In this document: one piece after another, positions 26,899 to 36,598 of the stretch
How positions within the stretch are numbered: the first letter of the stretch is position 1
Layout of the letters: the number at the start of each line of letters is the position of its first letter
DNA from: Neorhizobium sp. JUb45
GTDB taxonomy: Bacteria; Pseudomonadota; Alphaproteobacteria; Rhizobiales; Rhizobiaceae
DNA length: 64,000 nucleotides
Assembly (NCBI RefSeq): GCF_004343585.1
Contig: NZ_SLYW01000003.1
Location: forward strand, 682,001-746,000
Reading direction: 5' to 3'
Program-made: the position numbers and the translations under genes
Notes under the pieces: generated by a model
Seen by the model: only the letters and a program-made list of their open reading frames with translations
Databases searched by the model: none
What the model was told of the DNA's origin: nothing

Positions 26899-28533
26899 AT
26901 GAAACCATTCGCAACACTCCTCGATCGCCTCGTCCTCACCCCGTCGCGCAACGGCAAGCTCAAGCTTCTCGCCGATTATTTCCGCACGACACCCGATCCC
27001 GACCGTGGATATGGCCTTGCCGCCATTGCCGGTACGCTGGACCTCAAAAGCGTCAAGCCGGCCATGCTGCGCGAACTCGTGATGGAGCGCATGGACGAGG
27101 TGCTGTTCCGGTATTCCTACGACTATGTCGGCGACCTTGCCGAAACGATTGCGCTGGTCTGGGATGGCGGCGCCAAGGAGCGTGTCGATGATGCGAAACA
27201 ACCGCATCTCGGCGAGGTCGTCACCCGCATGAATGCGCTTGGCCGCACCGAAGTCCGCTCCGCCGTTCGCGATCTGCTCGACCATCTCGATCCGTCCGCC
27301 CGTTTCGCCTTCCTGAAACTGGCGACCGGCGGACTGCGGATCGGCGTCTCCGCCCGCCTCGCCAAACAGGCACTGTCGGACATGTCGGGCAAGGATGTCA
27401 CCGAAATCGAGACGCTCTGGCACGGTCTGACGCCGCCTTACGAACCACTGTTCGCCTGGCTGGAGGGCAAGGCGGAAAAGCCGGTTCTCGCCACGCCCGC
27501 CATCTTTCATTCGGTGATGCTGGCCAATCCGGTCGAGGACGGAGATCTCGAAAAGCTCGATCCCGCCGATTATGCCGCCGAATGGAAATGGGATGGCATT
27601 CGCGTGCAGATGTCGAGTTATGGCGGCACGAAAAAGCTCTATTCGCGTTCGGGTGACGATATTACCGGTGCCTTTCCCGATATCGTCGATGCCATCAATT
27701 TCGATGGCGTCATCGACGGCGAATTGCTAGTCGGCGGCACTGCCCGTTCCAACAACCCGACGCGCACCTTTTCCGACCTGCAGCAGCGCCTCAACCGCAA
27801 GACGGTGACTGCGAAAATGCTGGACGATTACCCCGCTTTCGTGCGCGCCTATGATCTCCTGTTCGAAGCCGATGAAGATATCCGCGCCCAGACTTTTCTC
27901 GAACGCCGTGGCCGGCTCGGCGACATCATCGACCGCGCCCCGCACGACCGGTTCGACCTCTCCGACCTCGTGCCGTTCAAGACCTGGGACGAGCTTGATG
28001 CCGTGCGCCGTGATCCGCCCGATCCCGTCATCGAAGGCGTCATGATCAAGCGGAAGGACAGCGTCTATCAGGCCGGGCGTCTCAAGGGGCCGTGGTTCAA
28101 GTGGAAGCGCGATCCGTTCAATATCGATGCCGTCATGCTCTATGCCCAGCGCGGCCACGGCAAGCGCTCCAGCTATTATTCCGATTTCACCTTTGGTGTC
28201 TGGGCCGACGGGCCGGATGGCGAACAACTGGTGCCGGTCGGAAAAGCCTATTTCGGCTTCACCGATGCGGAGCTTGAAGTACTCGACAAGTTCGTGCGCG
28301 ACAACACGACCGAGCGCTTCGGGCCGGTGCGGGCCGTGAAGGCGCAGCCCGATTTCGGTTTCGTGCTGGAGGTGGCGTTCGAAGGCATCAATCGCTCCAG
28401 CCGCCACAAGTCGGGCGTCGCCATGCGGTTTCCGCGCATCGCTCGTCTGCGGCAGGACAAGCTGCCACGCGATGCCGACCGGCTATCGACGCTGACGGCG
28501 ATGATCGATGCCCGCGAAGGCTCGGCACGGTAA
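26899..28533 (+). CDS. ATP-dependent DNA ligase (LigC/cisplatin-damage type)
   Basis: 544 aa. The adenylation lysine is in motif I as EWKWDGIRVQM (about residue 231). Motif III-like DGVIDGELLV, motif IV EGVMIKRKDSVYQAGR and motif V WFKWKRDPFNIDAVML follow in order, then an OB-fold C-terminal domain. The N-terminal ~200 residues are the DNA-binding region of this ligase type. It joins nicked DNA, probably in a specialised repair route with the exonuclease upstream. Its associated helicase and phosphoesterase, usual in this system, are not present in the window. Confidence 0.92.
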   Translation: MKPFATLLDRLVLTPSRNGKLKLLADYFRTTPDPDRGYGLAAIAGTLDLKSVKPAMLRELVMERMDEVLFRYSYDYVGDLAETIALVWDGGAKERVDDAKQPHLGEVVTRMNALGRTEVRSAVRDLLDHLDPSARFAFLKLATGGLRIGVSARLAKQALSDMSGKDVTEIETLWHGLTPPYEPLFAWLEGKAEKPVLATPAIFHSVMLANPVEDGDLEKLDPADYAAEWKWDGIRVQMSSYGGTKKLYSRSGDDITGAFPDIVDAINFDGVIDGELLVGGTARSNNPTRTFSDLQQRLNRKTVTAKMLDDYPAFVRAYDLLFEADEDIRAQTFLERRGRLGDIIDRAPHDRFDLSDLVPFKTWDELDAVRRDPPDPVIEGVMIKRKDSVYQAGRLKGPWFKWKRDPFNIDAVMLYAQRGHGKRSSYYSDFTFGVWADGPDGEQLVPVGKAYFGFTDAELEVLDKFVRDNTTERFGPVRAVKAQPDFGFVLEVAFEGINRSSRHKSGVAMRFPRIARLRQDKLPRDADRLSTLTAMIDAREGSAR

Positions 28534-28714
28534 AAACCGCAGACGCTAATCTATGGGTTGTCGATTTCGGCAGGCGCGCTATTTTGGCGCGTGGCTATTC
28601 TGCCGCTCCCCAATCGGGATGCCGTCGTTTTCCTGCCCGGTATCCCATCCCCGTCATTGGCAGTTCTGCCATCGCCCGCATTCCCGCACTTGCTGTGCGC
28701 ATCCGAGACGTATC

Positions 28715-29812
28715 ATGACCTTTTCCGAAATTCCGTTTCCCGACCGCCCGCTGGCCATAAAGGCTTCGTCGATCACCACGCCACGCAATTATGGCTGGGC
28801 GGCACCCTTCATGTTCGTGCTCTGCGGGCTGTTCCTCTACTGGCAGGTGCCCGATCTGTGGCGTGACTACGTGATCAGCCAGAATCCCGTCATCGTGGAA
28901 AATGGCCAGTTGCGTGATGGTGAGTGCCGCGTCAGCAAGGGTGTGCTGACCATTTGCGATGCCGAACTCGCCTACAGCTATAACGGCCGTTCCTATGAGG
29001 GCAAAACCACCTTCTTTTTCGTGGATTTCCACGCCGGCGCCTATGAAACGGATCTGGTGATCTCCGCCGATCATCCCGAATTGTCGACGGTCAGCCTTGG
29101 CATCGAAAAGATGTGGAACCGCGTCATCTCCTTCGCGGTGGTGGTGGCAGTACTGGCCGGCCTCTGCGTTACCTCGGTCTTTCTCGGCTTTCGTGTCGCC
29201 TGGGTGCGCAGCCGGCTGACCACACCTGAGCCGCTGAAGCCGATCCCGGTTGAAATCGTTACCTTCAAAAGCAGTTTCGGGCGTCTGTACGTCACCTATG
29301 CCGACAAGATTGCCGACGACAAGACCAAGCGCACCGCTTACACGACCTTCGGCAAGGGGCAGGAGCCTATCATCCTTGGCGAGGCCGATGGTTCCGCCGT
29401 GGCCCTTGCCGTCCGTCATGGCACGACATCACTGCCTGTTCTCCTGGATACGGGGCTGGAGCGCATCAAGATGACGGACGAGGAACGCGCTTCGGTTCTC
29501 GCCTCGATCACGGCTGTTCAGGCGACGGTGGAAGGGCCGCAATCCATACGCGAACCGGCAAAGAAGGGCAGGTTCCTGCGCACCATTCTTGGCTTCCTGG
29601 CCATCATCCTCGTCATCGTCGGTTTGGTGCTCGGTTACTGGTACTGGTATGTGACGGCCGGCTATACGCAGTTCATGCAGGCCGGCATGGAGATCAACAA
29701 CATGCTGCCGGCGCTGATGAACGAATGGGGCTGCGACCAGCTGCAGAAACGTTTTGGTGACCAGAACGCGCCTTACGGCTGCACGGCCAGCGATTTCAAA
29801 AGCTGGAAATAA
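28715..29812 (+). CDS. membrane protein of unknown function
   Basis: 365 aa with three hydrophobic segments: about residues 23-45 (APFMFVLCGLFLYW), 140-165 (VVVAVLAGLCVTSVFLGF) and 285-310 (GFLAIILVIVGLVLGYWYWY). Between the first two is a soluble loop with the cysteines of DGECRVSKGVLTICDAELAY, probably a disulfide in the periplasm. This loop somewhat resembles DUF3592-type domains; I am not sure. The C-terminal part ends with two further cysteines (WGCDQLQ, YGCTAS). The ATG at 28715 is chosen; the frame is open to 28553. A large hairpin follows the stop. Confidence 0.65.
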   Translation: MTFSEIPFPDRPLAIKASSITTPRNYGWAAPFMFVLCGLFLYWQVPDLWRDYVISQNPVIVENGQLRDGECRVSKGVLTICDAELAYSYNGRSYEGKTTFFFVDFHAGAYETDLVISADHPELSTVSLGIEKMWNRVISFAVVVAVLAGLCVTSVFLGFRVAWVRSRLTTPEPLKPIPVEIVTFKSSFGRLYVTYADKIADDKTKRTAYTTFGKGQEPIILGEADGSAVALAVRHGTTSLPVLLDTGLERIKMTDEERASVLASITAVQATVEGPQSIREPAKKGRFLRTILGFLAIILVIVGLVLGYWYWYVTAGYTQFMQAGMEINNMLPALMNEWGCDQLQKRFGDQNAPYGCTASDFKSWK

Positions 29813-29818
29813 AAACTA

Positions 29819-29854
29819 TGCCGCGCGGGTCCCCGGGGAAGGACCCGCGCGGCA
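29819..29854. terminator. strong GC-rich hairpin between convergent genes
   Basis: A 14-base perfect stem, TGCCGCGCGGGTCC at 29819-29832 and its complement at 29841-29854, with an 8-base loop. It starts just after the stop at 29812. It lies between convergent transcripts (unknown membrane protein and the RND pump) and can act from both sides, though no long T-run follows. Confidence 0.6.
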
Positions 29855-29917
29855 GATCGGGGCTGGCTTCACGTCATTGCGGCAGACAATGAGGTGACCC
29901 CGACCGGGAAGCAGCTG

Positions 29918-32900
29918 TTACTCCGCTGGAGAGAGAGCGGGAGCTGCCTCCGAAGCGTGATGATCCTGATGCGGCGGCTCGTCCTTGTGCTGGATGAGCG
30001 GCCGGTTTCCGGTCACTGCACGTGCCAGCATGTAGAAGACCGGGGTCATGAAGATGCCGAAGAAAGTCACCCCGATCATGCCGGAGAACACTGCGACACC
30101 CATGGCGGCGCGCATTTCCGCACCCGCACCGGTGGAGATGACCAGCGGCACGACACCCATGATGAAGGCCATGGAAGTCATCAGGATCGGGCGCAGACGC
30201 AGACGGCTGGCTTCGACCGCGGCCTGCCATGGCGTTCGTCCTTCGAACTCCAGCTCGCGGGCGAATTCCACGATCAGGATCGCGTTTTTCGCCGATAGCC
30301 CCACCAGCACCACCAACCCGATCTGGGTGAAGATGTTGTTGTCGCCACCCGTCAGCCACACGCCGGTGAGTGCTGCCAGCACGCCCATCGGCACGATCAT
30401 GATGATGGCAAGCGGCAGTGTCAGGCTCTCATATTGTGCCGCCAGCACGAGGTAGACCAAAAGCAGCGCCAGCGGGAAAACGATGATGCTCGAATTGCCT
30501 GCAAGGATCTGCTGGTAGGTCAGGTCCGTCCATTCATAATCCACGCCCGAAGGCAGGGTTTCGGCAAGGATCTTTTCGATTGCCGCCTGCGCCTGGCCGG
30601 ATGAGAAGCCCGGTGCCGGTGCGCCGTTGATATCGGCCGCCAGAAAACCGTTGTAACGCGTGGTGCGTTCCGGGCCTGCCGTCTCGTCCACCTTCAGCAG
30701 CGCCGAAAGCGGGATCATCTGACCCGATTGCGAACGAACCTTCAGGTTGCCGATATCATCTGCCTTGGCGCGGAATTTGGCATCGGCCTGAACGCGGACG
30801 CTGTAGGTGCGGCCGAATGCGTTGAAGTCGTTAACATAAAGCGAGCCGAGATAGATCTGCAGCGTTTCGAAAACATCGGTTACCGATACGCCCAGCTGTT
30901 CGGCCTTGGCACGGTCGAGATCGGCGTAAAGCTGCGGCACGTTGATCTGGAAGCTCGAAAAGATGCCGGTGAGTTCAGGCGCCTGGTATGCCTTGGCGAT
31001 CACCGCCTTGGTGGCTTCGTCCAGCGTCTGGTAGCCGTAGCCGGCACGGTCCTCGATCTGCAGCTTGAAGCCGCCGGTGGTGCCGAGACCGTTGACCGGC
31101 GGCGGCGAGAAGATGGCGATGAACGCATCCTTGATGCCGGCATATTGCCCGTTCAAGGCCATGGCGATGCCGTCGCCGGACAGTTCCGGCGTCTTGCGGT
31201 TTTCAAAGTCGTCCAGCACGGCAAACACGACGCCGGCATTGGAGCCATTGGTGAAACCGTTGATGTTGAGGCCCGGGAACGCGATCGCGTGTTTCACGCC
31301 CGGCTGTTTCAAGGCGATGTCGCTCATCTGCTTGACGACGTCTTCGGTGCGGTCAAGCGTTGCGCCATCCGGCAGCTGGGCAAAACCGACGAGATACTGC
31401 TTGTCCTGGCTCGGTACGAAACCGCCCGGAACCGCATTGAACATGCTGTAGGTGAGACCGACCAAAGCCACATAGATGACCATGACGAGGCTCTTGCGCG
31501 ACAGAAGCCCGCCGACGGTGCGGCCGTAGCCATTCGATGCCCTGCCGAACACCCGGTTGAAGCCACGGAAGAACCAGCCGAAGGCAAAGTCCATGCCGCG
31601 GGTCAGCCTGTCCTTCGGGGCGTGATGGCCCTTCAGAAGCAGGGCAGCCAGTGCCGGGGACAGGGTCAGCGAGTTGATCGCCGAGATAACCGTGGAGATG
31701 GCGATCGTCAGCGCGAACTGCCGGTAGAACTGTCCCGACAGGCCGGAGATGAAGGCAAGCGGCACGAACACGGCGACCAGAACCAACGCAATTGCGATGA
31801 TCGGGCCGGAGACTTCCTTCATGGCGCGATAGGTCGCCTCACGAGGATTGTAACCGTTCTCGATATTTCTCTCGACGTTCTCCACCACCACGATCGCATC
31901 GTCCACGACGATACCGATCGCCAGCACGAGCCCGAACAGCGTCAGCGCGTTGATGGAGAAGCCGAACATGTACATGACGGCGAACGTACCGATGACCGAC
32001 ACCGGAACGGCGATCAGCGGAATGATCGAGGCGCGCCATGTCTGCAGGAAGATGATGACCACGAGAACGACCAGCGCCACGGCTTCAAGCAGCGTGTCGA
32101 TGACCTTTTCGATCGAGGAACGCACGAATTCAGTCGTGTCGTAGACGATCTCGTATTTCACGCCGTCCGGCATCGCCTTTTGCAGCTCGTCCATGGTGGC
32201 GCGAACCGTGTTGGCAATCTCGATCGAGTTGGAGCCCGGCGCCTGAAGGACCGGGATGGCGACGGCCGGCTGGCCATCGAGCAGCGAGCGCAGCGTGTAG
32301 TCGGACGCGCCGAGTTCGATGCGGGCAACGTCACGCAGGCGGGTGATTTCGCCGTTCTCGCCGGTCTTGACGATGATGTTGCCGAATTCTTCCGGTGTCT
32401 GCAGGCGTCCCTGTGCATTGACGTTCAACTGAAGGTCGACGCCCGGCAGGCTTGGCGACGCACCGATGATGCCGGCGGCGGCCTGCACGTTCTGGCCGCG
32501 GACGGCATTGGTGATGTCGCTGGCGGCCAGCGAATGTTCGGCGGCCTTCTGCGGATCGATCCAGATGCGCATCGAATAATCGCCGGAGCCGAATACCTGT
32601 ACCTGGCCGACACCCTGGATACGCGCGAGGCGGTCCTTGATGTTGAGCGTTGCATAGTTACGCAGGTAGGTCAGGTCATAACGGTCGGTGGCCGACACGA
32701 GGTTGACCACCATGATGAAGTCCGGCGAGGCCTTGATTGTGGTGATGCCGAGCGAGCGCACTTCCGTCGGAAGGCGTGGTTCGGCCTGCGACACACGGTT
32801 CTGCACCAGCTGCTGCGCCTTGTCCGGGTCGGTGCCCAGCTTGAAGGTGACGGTCAGTGTCAGCACGCCGTCGGATGTCGCCTGGCTGGACATGTAGAGC

Positions 32901-33130
32901 ATGTCTTCGACGCCGTTAATCTGTTCTTCGAGCGGTGTTGCCACCGTCTCCGCGATCACAGTCGGGTTGGCACCGGGATAGGTTGCGCGCACCACCACGG
33001 ATGGCGGCACGACTTCGGGATATTCGGAAATCGGCAGCGCGCGCATGCCAAGCAGGCCGGCCACCACGATCAGCACCGACAGCACGCCGGCAAACACCGG
33101 TCGGTCGATGAAAAATCTGGAAATGTTCAT
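29918..33130 (-). CDS. RND multidrug efflux transporter, MexF/OqxB/CeoB-like
   Basis: 1070 aa inner-membrane HAE1-type RND pump with 12 expected helices. The proton relay aspartates are in GIVVDDAIVVVENVERN (about residue 408) and the relay lysine in LSAKNAILIVEF (about 942). The N-terminus FFIDRPVFAGVLSV and the following PISEYPEVVPPSVVVRATYP block match the MexF/OqxB/BpeF branch better than AcrB. It exports antibiotics or plant phenolics through a periplasmic adaptor and an outer membrane channel not encoded here. It is the last gene of a run with the adaptor and the hydrolase. Confidence 0.95.
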   Translation of the reverse strand: MNISRFFIDRPVFAGVLSVLIVVAGLLGMRALPISEYPEVVPPSVVVRATYPGANPTVIAETVATPLEEQINGVEDMLYMSSQATSDGVLTLTVTFKLGTDPDKAQQLVQNRVSQAEPRLPTEVRSLGITTIKASPDFIMVVNLVSATDRYDLTYLRNYATLNIKDRLARIQGVGQVQVFGSGDYSMRIWIDPQKAAEHSLAASDITNAVRGQNVQAAAGIIGASPSLPGVDLQLNVNAQGRLQTPEEFGNIIVKTGENGEITRLRDVARIELGASDYTLRSLLDGQPAVAIPVLQAPGSNSIEIANTVRATMDELQKAMPDGVKYEIVYDTTEFVRSSIEKVIDTLLEAVALVVLVVIIFLQTWRASIIPLIAVPVSVIGTFAVMYMFGFSINALTLFGLVLAIGIVVDDAIVVVENVERNIENGYNPREATYRAMKEVSGPIIAIALVLVAVFVPLAFISGLSGQFYRQFALTIAISTVISAINSLTLSPALAALLLKGHHAPKDRLTRGMDFAFGWFFRGFNRVFGRASNGYGRTVGGLLSRKSLVMVIYVALVGLTYSMFNAVPGGFVPSQDKQYLVGFAQLPDGATLDRTEDVVKQMSDIALKQPGVKHAIAFPGLNINGFTNGSNAGVVFAVLDDFENRKTPELSGDGIAMALNGQYAGIKDAFIAIFSPPPVNGLGTTGGFKLQIEDRAGYGYQTLDEATKAVIAKAYQAPELTGIFSSFQINVPQLYADLDRAKAEQLGVSVTDVFETLQIYLGSLYVNDFNAFGRTYSVRVQADAKFRAKADDIGNLKVRSQSGQMIPLSALLKVDETAGPERTTRYNGFLAADINGAPAPGFSSGQAQAAIEKILAETLPSGVDYEWTDLTYQQILAGNSSIIVFPLALLLVYLVLAAQYESLTLPLAIIMIVPMGVLAALTGVWLTGGDNNIFTQIGLVVLVGLSAKNAILIVEFARELEFEGRTPWQAAVEASRLRLRPILMTSMAFIMGVVPLVISTGAGAEMRAAMGVAVFSGMIGVTFFGIFMTPVFYMLARAVTGNRPLIQHKDEPPHQDHHASEAAPALSPAE

Positions 33131-33254
33131 GACGGAACCCTCTCTCCAGGGGTAAAGCGAGGCATAGAGGTCTCCATCCCGCAGTCAGGTGACAGCGGGC
33201 GACCAAAGCCTCGAGGGTGAAAATCCGACCGGACTGCCGCCGGTCGGAATGGTG

Positions 33255-34433
33255 TTATTTCGATGCCACTTTCGCTTCGTCCTCAGGTGCCACGACGGCA
33301 CCGGGGCGAATGCGCTGCAGGCCGCTGGTGACAATGCGATCACCGGGCTTCAAGCCATCTTCGACGATACGCATGCCATCCACGGCTGAGCCGAGCTGGA
33401 CAGGGCGATAGGCGACGGTATTGGCCTGATCGACCACGAAGACGAACTTCTTGTCCTGATCGGTACCGATGGCCTTTTCGCTGATCAGCAGACGATCCTC
33501 GGCCTTGGGCTGGCCCATGCGAACACGCACGAACTGACCGGCGATGAGGCGACCGTCACCATTGCCGAACTCGGCGCGCACACGGATCGTGCCACTTGCC
33601 GTATTCACCTGGTTGTCGATCAGCTGCAGCTTGCCGCGGATCGGCTCGGCATTGGTGGCAAGTGTCGTCACCTCCACCGGAACCTTGTCGAGTGCCGGAA
33701 GACCGTTTTCGACCGGCACTTCCGACAGGATACGGGCGATCAGTTCCTCGCCGGCGTCAAAGCTGGCATAGATCGGATCGATCGACACGATCGTCGTCAG
33801 CGGTGTCGAGGCGGAACCCTGTGCAACGAGGTTGCCGACGGTCACCTCGATCCGGCCGGCACGGCCGGAAATCGGCGCGCGGATCTGGGTATAGTCGAGA
33901 TTGAGCTGGGCGACCTTCAGCGCTGCCTTGGCTGACTGAAGGCTTGCCAGCGTATCCTGCTGGGTGCTCTGGCGTTGGGCATAATCACTCTGCGAAATGG
34001 TGTTTTTCGCCGAAAGCGTCCGGCCGCGTTCCAGTTCGGTATTGGCCAGTTCCAGCTTGGCCTCTGCGGAAGCGACAAGGCCCTGTGCCTCGGATACGGC
34101 AGCCTCGTAAGGTGCAGGATCGATGCTGAACAGCAGGTCGCCCGCCTTTACCAGGCCACCTTCACGAAAATGCACCGACTGGATGGCGCCGGCGACGCGC
34201 GGACGCAGCTGCACCCGGTCGACGGCTTCCAGGCGGCCGGAAAATTCCTGCCATGTGGTGACGCTGCGTGGCTCGACGGCGGCAACCTTGACCGGCACGG
34301 CGGGTGCGGCTGATGTCGCAGGGGCCGCGATCGCACCTTTCGGCATGTCGAGGTAGAAGGATGCGCCTGCAATGAGCGCAGCCACGCTCAGTCCGGAACC
34401 CCACAGGGCCCAGTTCTTGATCTTCGATGTCAT
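33255..34433 (-). CDS. RND efflux periplasmic adaptor subunit (MexE-like)
   Basis: 392 aa membrane fusion protein. An N-terminal membrane segment (WALWGSGLSVAALIAGASFYL) precedes the barrel-sandwich hybrid region (FSGRLEAVDRVQLRPRVAGAI, YTQIRAPISGRAGRIEV) and a helical hairpin between them. The beta-barrel and membrane-proximal domains follow. It bridges the RND pump and the outer membrane channel. The ATG at 34433 has AGGAGAG just upstream, so the longer open frame is not used. Located 124 bases upstream of the pump gene. Confidence 0.94.
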   Translation of the reverse strand: MTSKIKNWALWGSGLSVAALIAGASFYLDMPKGAIAAPATSAAPAVPVKVAAVEPRSVTTWQEFSGRLEAVDRVQLRPRVAGAIQSVHFREGGLVKAGDLLFSIDPAPYEAAVSEAQGLVASAEAKLELANTELERGRTLSAKNTISQSDYAQRQSTQQDTLASLQSAKAALKVAQLNLDYTQIRAPISGRAGRIEVTVGNLVAQGSASTPLTTIVSIDPIYASFDAGEELIARILSEVPVENGLPALDKVPVEVTTLATNAEPIRGKLQLIDNQVNTASGTIRVRAEFGNGDGRLIAGQFVRVRMGQPKAEDRLLISEKAIGTDQDKKFVFVVDQANTVAYRPVQLGSAVDGMRIVEDGLKPGDRIVTSGLQRIRPGAVVAPEDEAKVASK

Positions 34434-34679
34434 TTTTCTCTCCTGGCGGACGCGAGCCGCCTTTTTGTTCAATTCAAAATCGCGATGAGACCCCGAACCG
34501 GCAAAGACCAAGCGTCGGCGGCATGACGTGCCTCCGTGATTTCGTTGTCTTCGATGCCGGGATAGACCTGATGAAAGATCAGGGCCTCATGTTAAAATTC
34601 AAAATTCCGCACTGTTCATATGGGTCTCCTTCGACCTTGGAATTTTCACTGCCTGTATGGAATGGGTGCCGAAACTGCG

Positions 34680-35468
34680 TCAGTGCAGCGTTTCGACAAA
34701 CCCGGTAAACTCTGAGCAAAGAGAAGGAAGCCATTTGCCGGTTCCCTCCTTGTAGACACTTGTCCAGCCGCAATCGGCCGAAAAGACATGCTGGCGCACC
34801 GTGACGCCGCTGGCTTTCAGACGATCGGAATAAGCGATCACCTCGTCACGCAGCGGATCGTCCTCGGATGTGACGATCAACGCCGGCGCCAGATTGTTGA
34901 GGCGCGAACACAGACAGGGTGCAGCGTAAGGGTGCTGGAAGAAGGAACCGATATAATGGCTCCATCCATCTGACCATTGTTCGCGCATGCCAACCTTGTC
35001 GGCCTCGCGAAACGACGCCGACGTCATCTTCGGATCGATCATCGGCGAGAACAGCATCTGGCCTTTCAATTCGCCGGGCAAAAGATCACGTGCCTTCAGC
35101 GCCACGCCGGCCGCCACGTTGCCACCGGCTTCGTCGCCGGCCACGAAAAGTGGTGACTTGGCGCTACCGAACTGTTTGCGCTTGCCCGAAAGGCAGGCCA
35201 GCGCCTGAAAGGCGCAGTCCATCGCCTTCGGAAACATGTTCTGCGAGGCAATCGCATAGTCTGCCTCCAGCACCACGGCACCGGTTTCCGCCAGCGCCTT
35301 GGCAATCGGTCGCTCGGCTTCGCCACGGTCGCGATCCAGAAAGGCGCGGCCGCGCAGGTAAAGCACGATCGGCGCAGCCTTGCCGGCGCGGGTCCCGTCA
35401 TAAAGGCGCATGGGTACAGGCGGCGTCACCGACCTGTCGAAAACGATGTTTTCCCATTGCGCAGTCAT
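34680..35468 (-). CDS. LlpE-like alpha/beta hydrolase, catalytic residues replaced
   Basis: 262 aa protein of the hormone-sensitive-lipase-like alpha/beta hydrolase family. In active members the nucleophile motif is GDSAGG; here it is GDEAGG (about residue 113), so serine is replaced by glutamate. The oxyanion HGGG is LYLRGRAF, and the catalytic histidine region ends ADCGW instead of HGF. The acid residue survives in EDDPLRDE. It is therefore probably a non-enzymatic or altered protein. It is encoded upstream of the adaptor and pump and divergent from LysR, as is llpE in the Burkholderia ceoAB and bpeEF operons. Start ATG at 35468. Confidence 0.8.
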   Translation of the reverse strand: MTAQWENIVFDRSVTPPVPMRLYDGTRAGKAAPIVLYLRGRAFLDRDRGEAERPIAKALAETGAVVLEADYAIASQNMFPKAMDCAFQALACLSGKRKQFGSAKSPLFVAGDEAGGNVAAGVALKARDLLPGELKGQMLFSPMIDPKMTSASFREADKVGMREQWSDGWSHYIGSFFQHPYAAPCLCSRLNNLAPALIVTSEDDPLRDEVIAYSDRLKASGVTVRQHVFSADCGWTSVYKEGTGKWLPSLCSEFTGFVETLH

Positions 35469-35623
35469 GATTGCCTCGAGCCGCAAAACCAGGAATGCGG
35501 ATTGGGTTGCCGAAAATTCTGTGTCTGATATTATTATCCCATTCAAACCGCACAAGCATGCGTTTTGCGGCATCACTATTCCGATTTCATGGATAATGCT
35601 GCGACGCACTCGGAGGAATGCTC

Positions 35624-36562
35624 ATGGATCAGCTATCGGCAATGCGCGTTTTCGTCCGGGTCGTCGAAACCGGCAATTTTACCAGAGCCGCCACCGCACT
35701 CGACATGCCGAAAACGACGGTGACCAATATGGTCCAGTCGCTGGAGGCGCATCTGCGCACCACGCTTCTCAATCGTACCACCCGGCGCGTCATGGTGACA
35801 ACTGACGGCGCACTCTATTACGAACGTGCCATCCAGATCCTGTCTGAAATCGACGAACTCGACGGCTCGATGTCGAATTCGCAGGCTCAGCCTTCCGGTC
35901 GGTTGCGCGTCGAAATGGCCGGAGCCTTCGCGGATCTGATCGTCATTCCCAACCTGTGCGATTTCTACAAACGTTATCCGCAGATCCAGCTGGATATCGG
36001 TGTCGGAGACCGGCTTGTCGATTATATCGCAGAAAACGTCGACTGCGCATTGCGCGGCGGCACGCCGACCGACCAGTCGCTGATCGCCCGCAAGGTCGGC
36101 GAGCTCAAGCTGCGCACCTTCGCCGCGCCCTTCTATCTTGAAAATTTCGGCGAGCCGACGCATCCGCACGAGTTGGAAGCCAAGCATTTTTCCGTGGGGT
36201 ATCTCAATGCGACGCTCGGCCGGGTGATGAGCATGGAATTCTGCCGTGGCGACGAGACCATCGAGATCAATCCGCGTTATATCATTTCGGTCAACGATGC
36301 CCGATCCTATCTCAACGCGATAATTTCCGGGATCGGCGTCGGCCAGTCGCTTGGCTTTATGGTGAATGATGCTGTCGAGCGTGGCGAACTGGTCGAGATC
36401 ATGACCGACTGGGATTGCGAGACCCTGCCGCTCTACATCGTCTATCCGCAGACACGCCACCTCAGCAACAAGGTGCGGGTGTTCGTCGATTGGCTGGCCA
36501 AGCTGGTACAGGGTCTGAAGGATGGCGATCAGGCACTGCCGCCGATGCGAAAGGCCGGCTAA
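35624..36562 (+). CDS. LysR-family regulator of the RND operon
   Basis: 312 aa. The N-terminal helix-turn-helix reads FTRAATALDMPKTTVTNMVQ and the next block LEAHLRTTLLNRTTRRV. The effector domain covers the rest. ATG at 35624 lies 7 bases after GGAGG; 35618 is too close. It is divergent from the llpE-like gene with 155 bases between, the same arrangement as CeoR/BpeT with their efflux operons, where salicylate or similar aromatics act as inducers. By analogy it probably activates the pump. Confidence 0.88.
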   Translation: MDQLSAMRVFVRVVETGNFTRAATALDMPKTTVTNMVQSLEAHLRTTLLNRTTRRVMVTTDGALYYERAIQILSEIDELDGSMSNSQAQPSGRLRVEMAGAFADLIVIPNLCDFYKRYPQIQLDIGVGDRLVDYIAENVDCALRGGTPTDQSLIARKVGELKLRTFAAPFYLENFGEPTHPHELEAKHFSVGYLNATLGRVMSMEFCRGDETIEINPRYIISVNDARSYLNAIISGIGVGQSLGFMVNDAVERGELVEIMTDWDCETLPLYIVYPQTRHLSNKVRVFVDWLAKLVQGLKDGDQALPPMRKAG

Positions 36563-36598
36563 AGCGGTTCGGGTACATTTGGCGAAGTGAGTAGATGC

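Noticed and set aside
28553..28714. N-terminal extension of the membrane protein at 28715
   Set aside because: The extra residues are unlike a protein start, with no ribosome site, while the residues from 28715 give a compact start before the first helix.
30728..33220. A very long + strand open frame of 830 codons
   Set aside because: It is antisense to the RND pump gene. The pump has full family motifs, and the antisense reading is a low-complexity product of high G+C codon bias.
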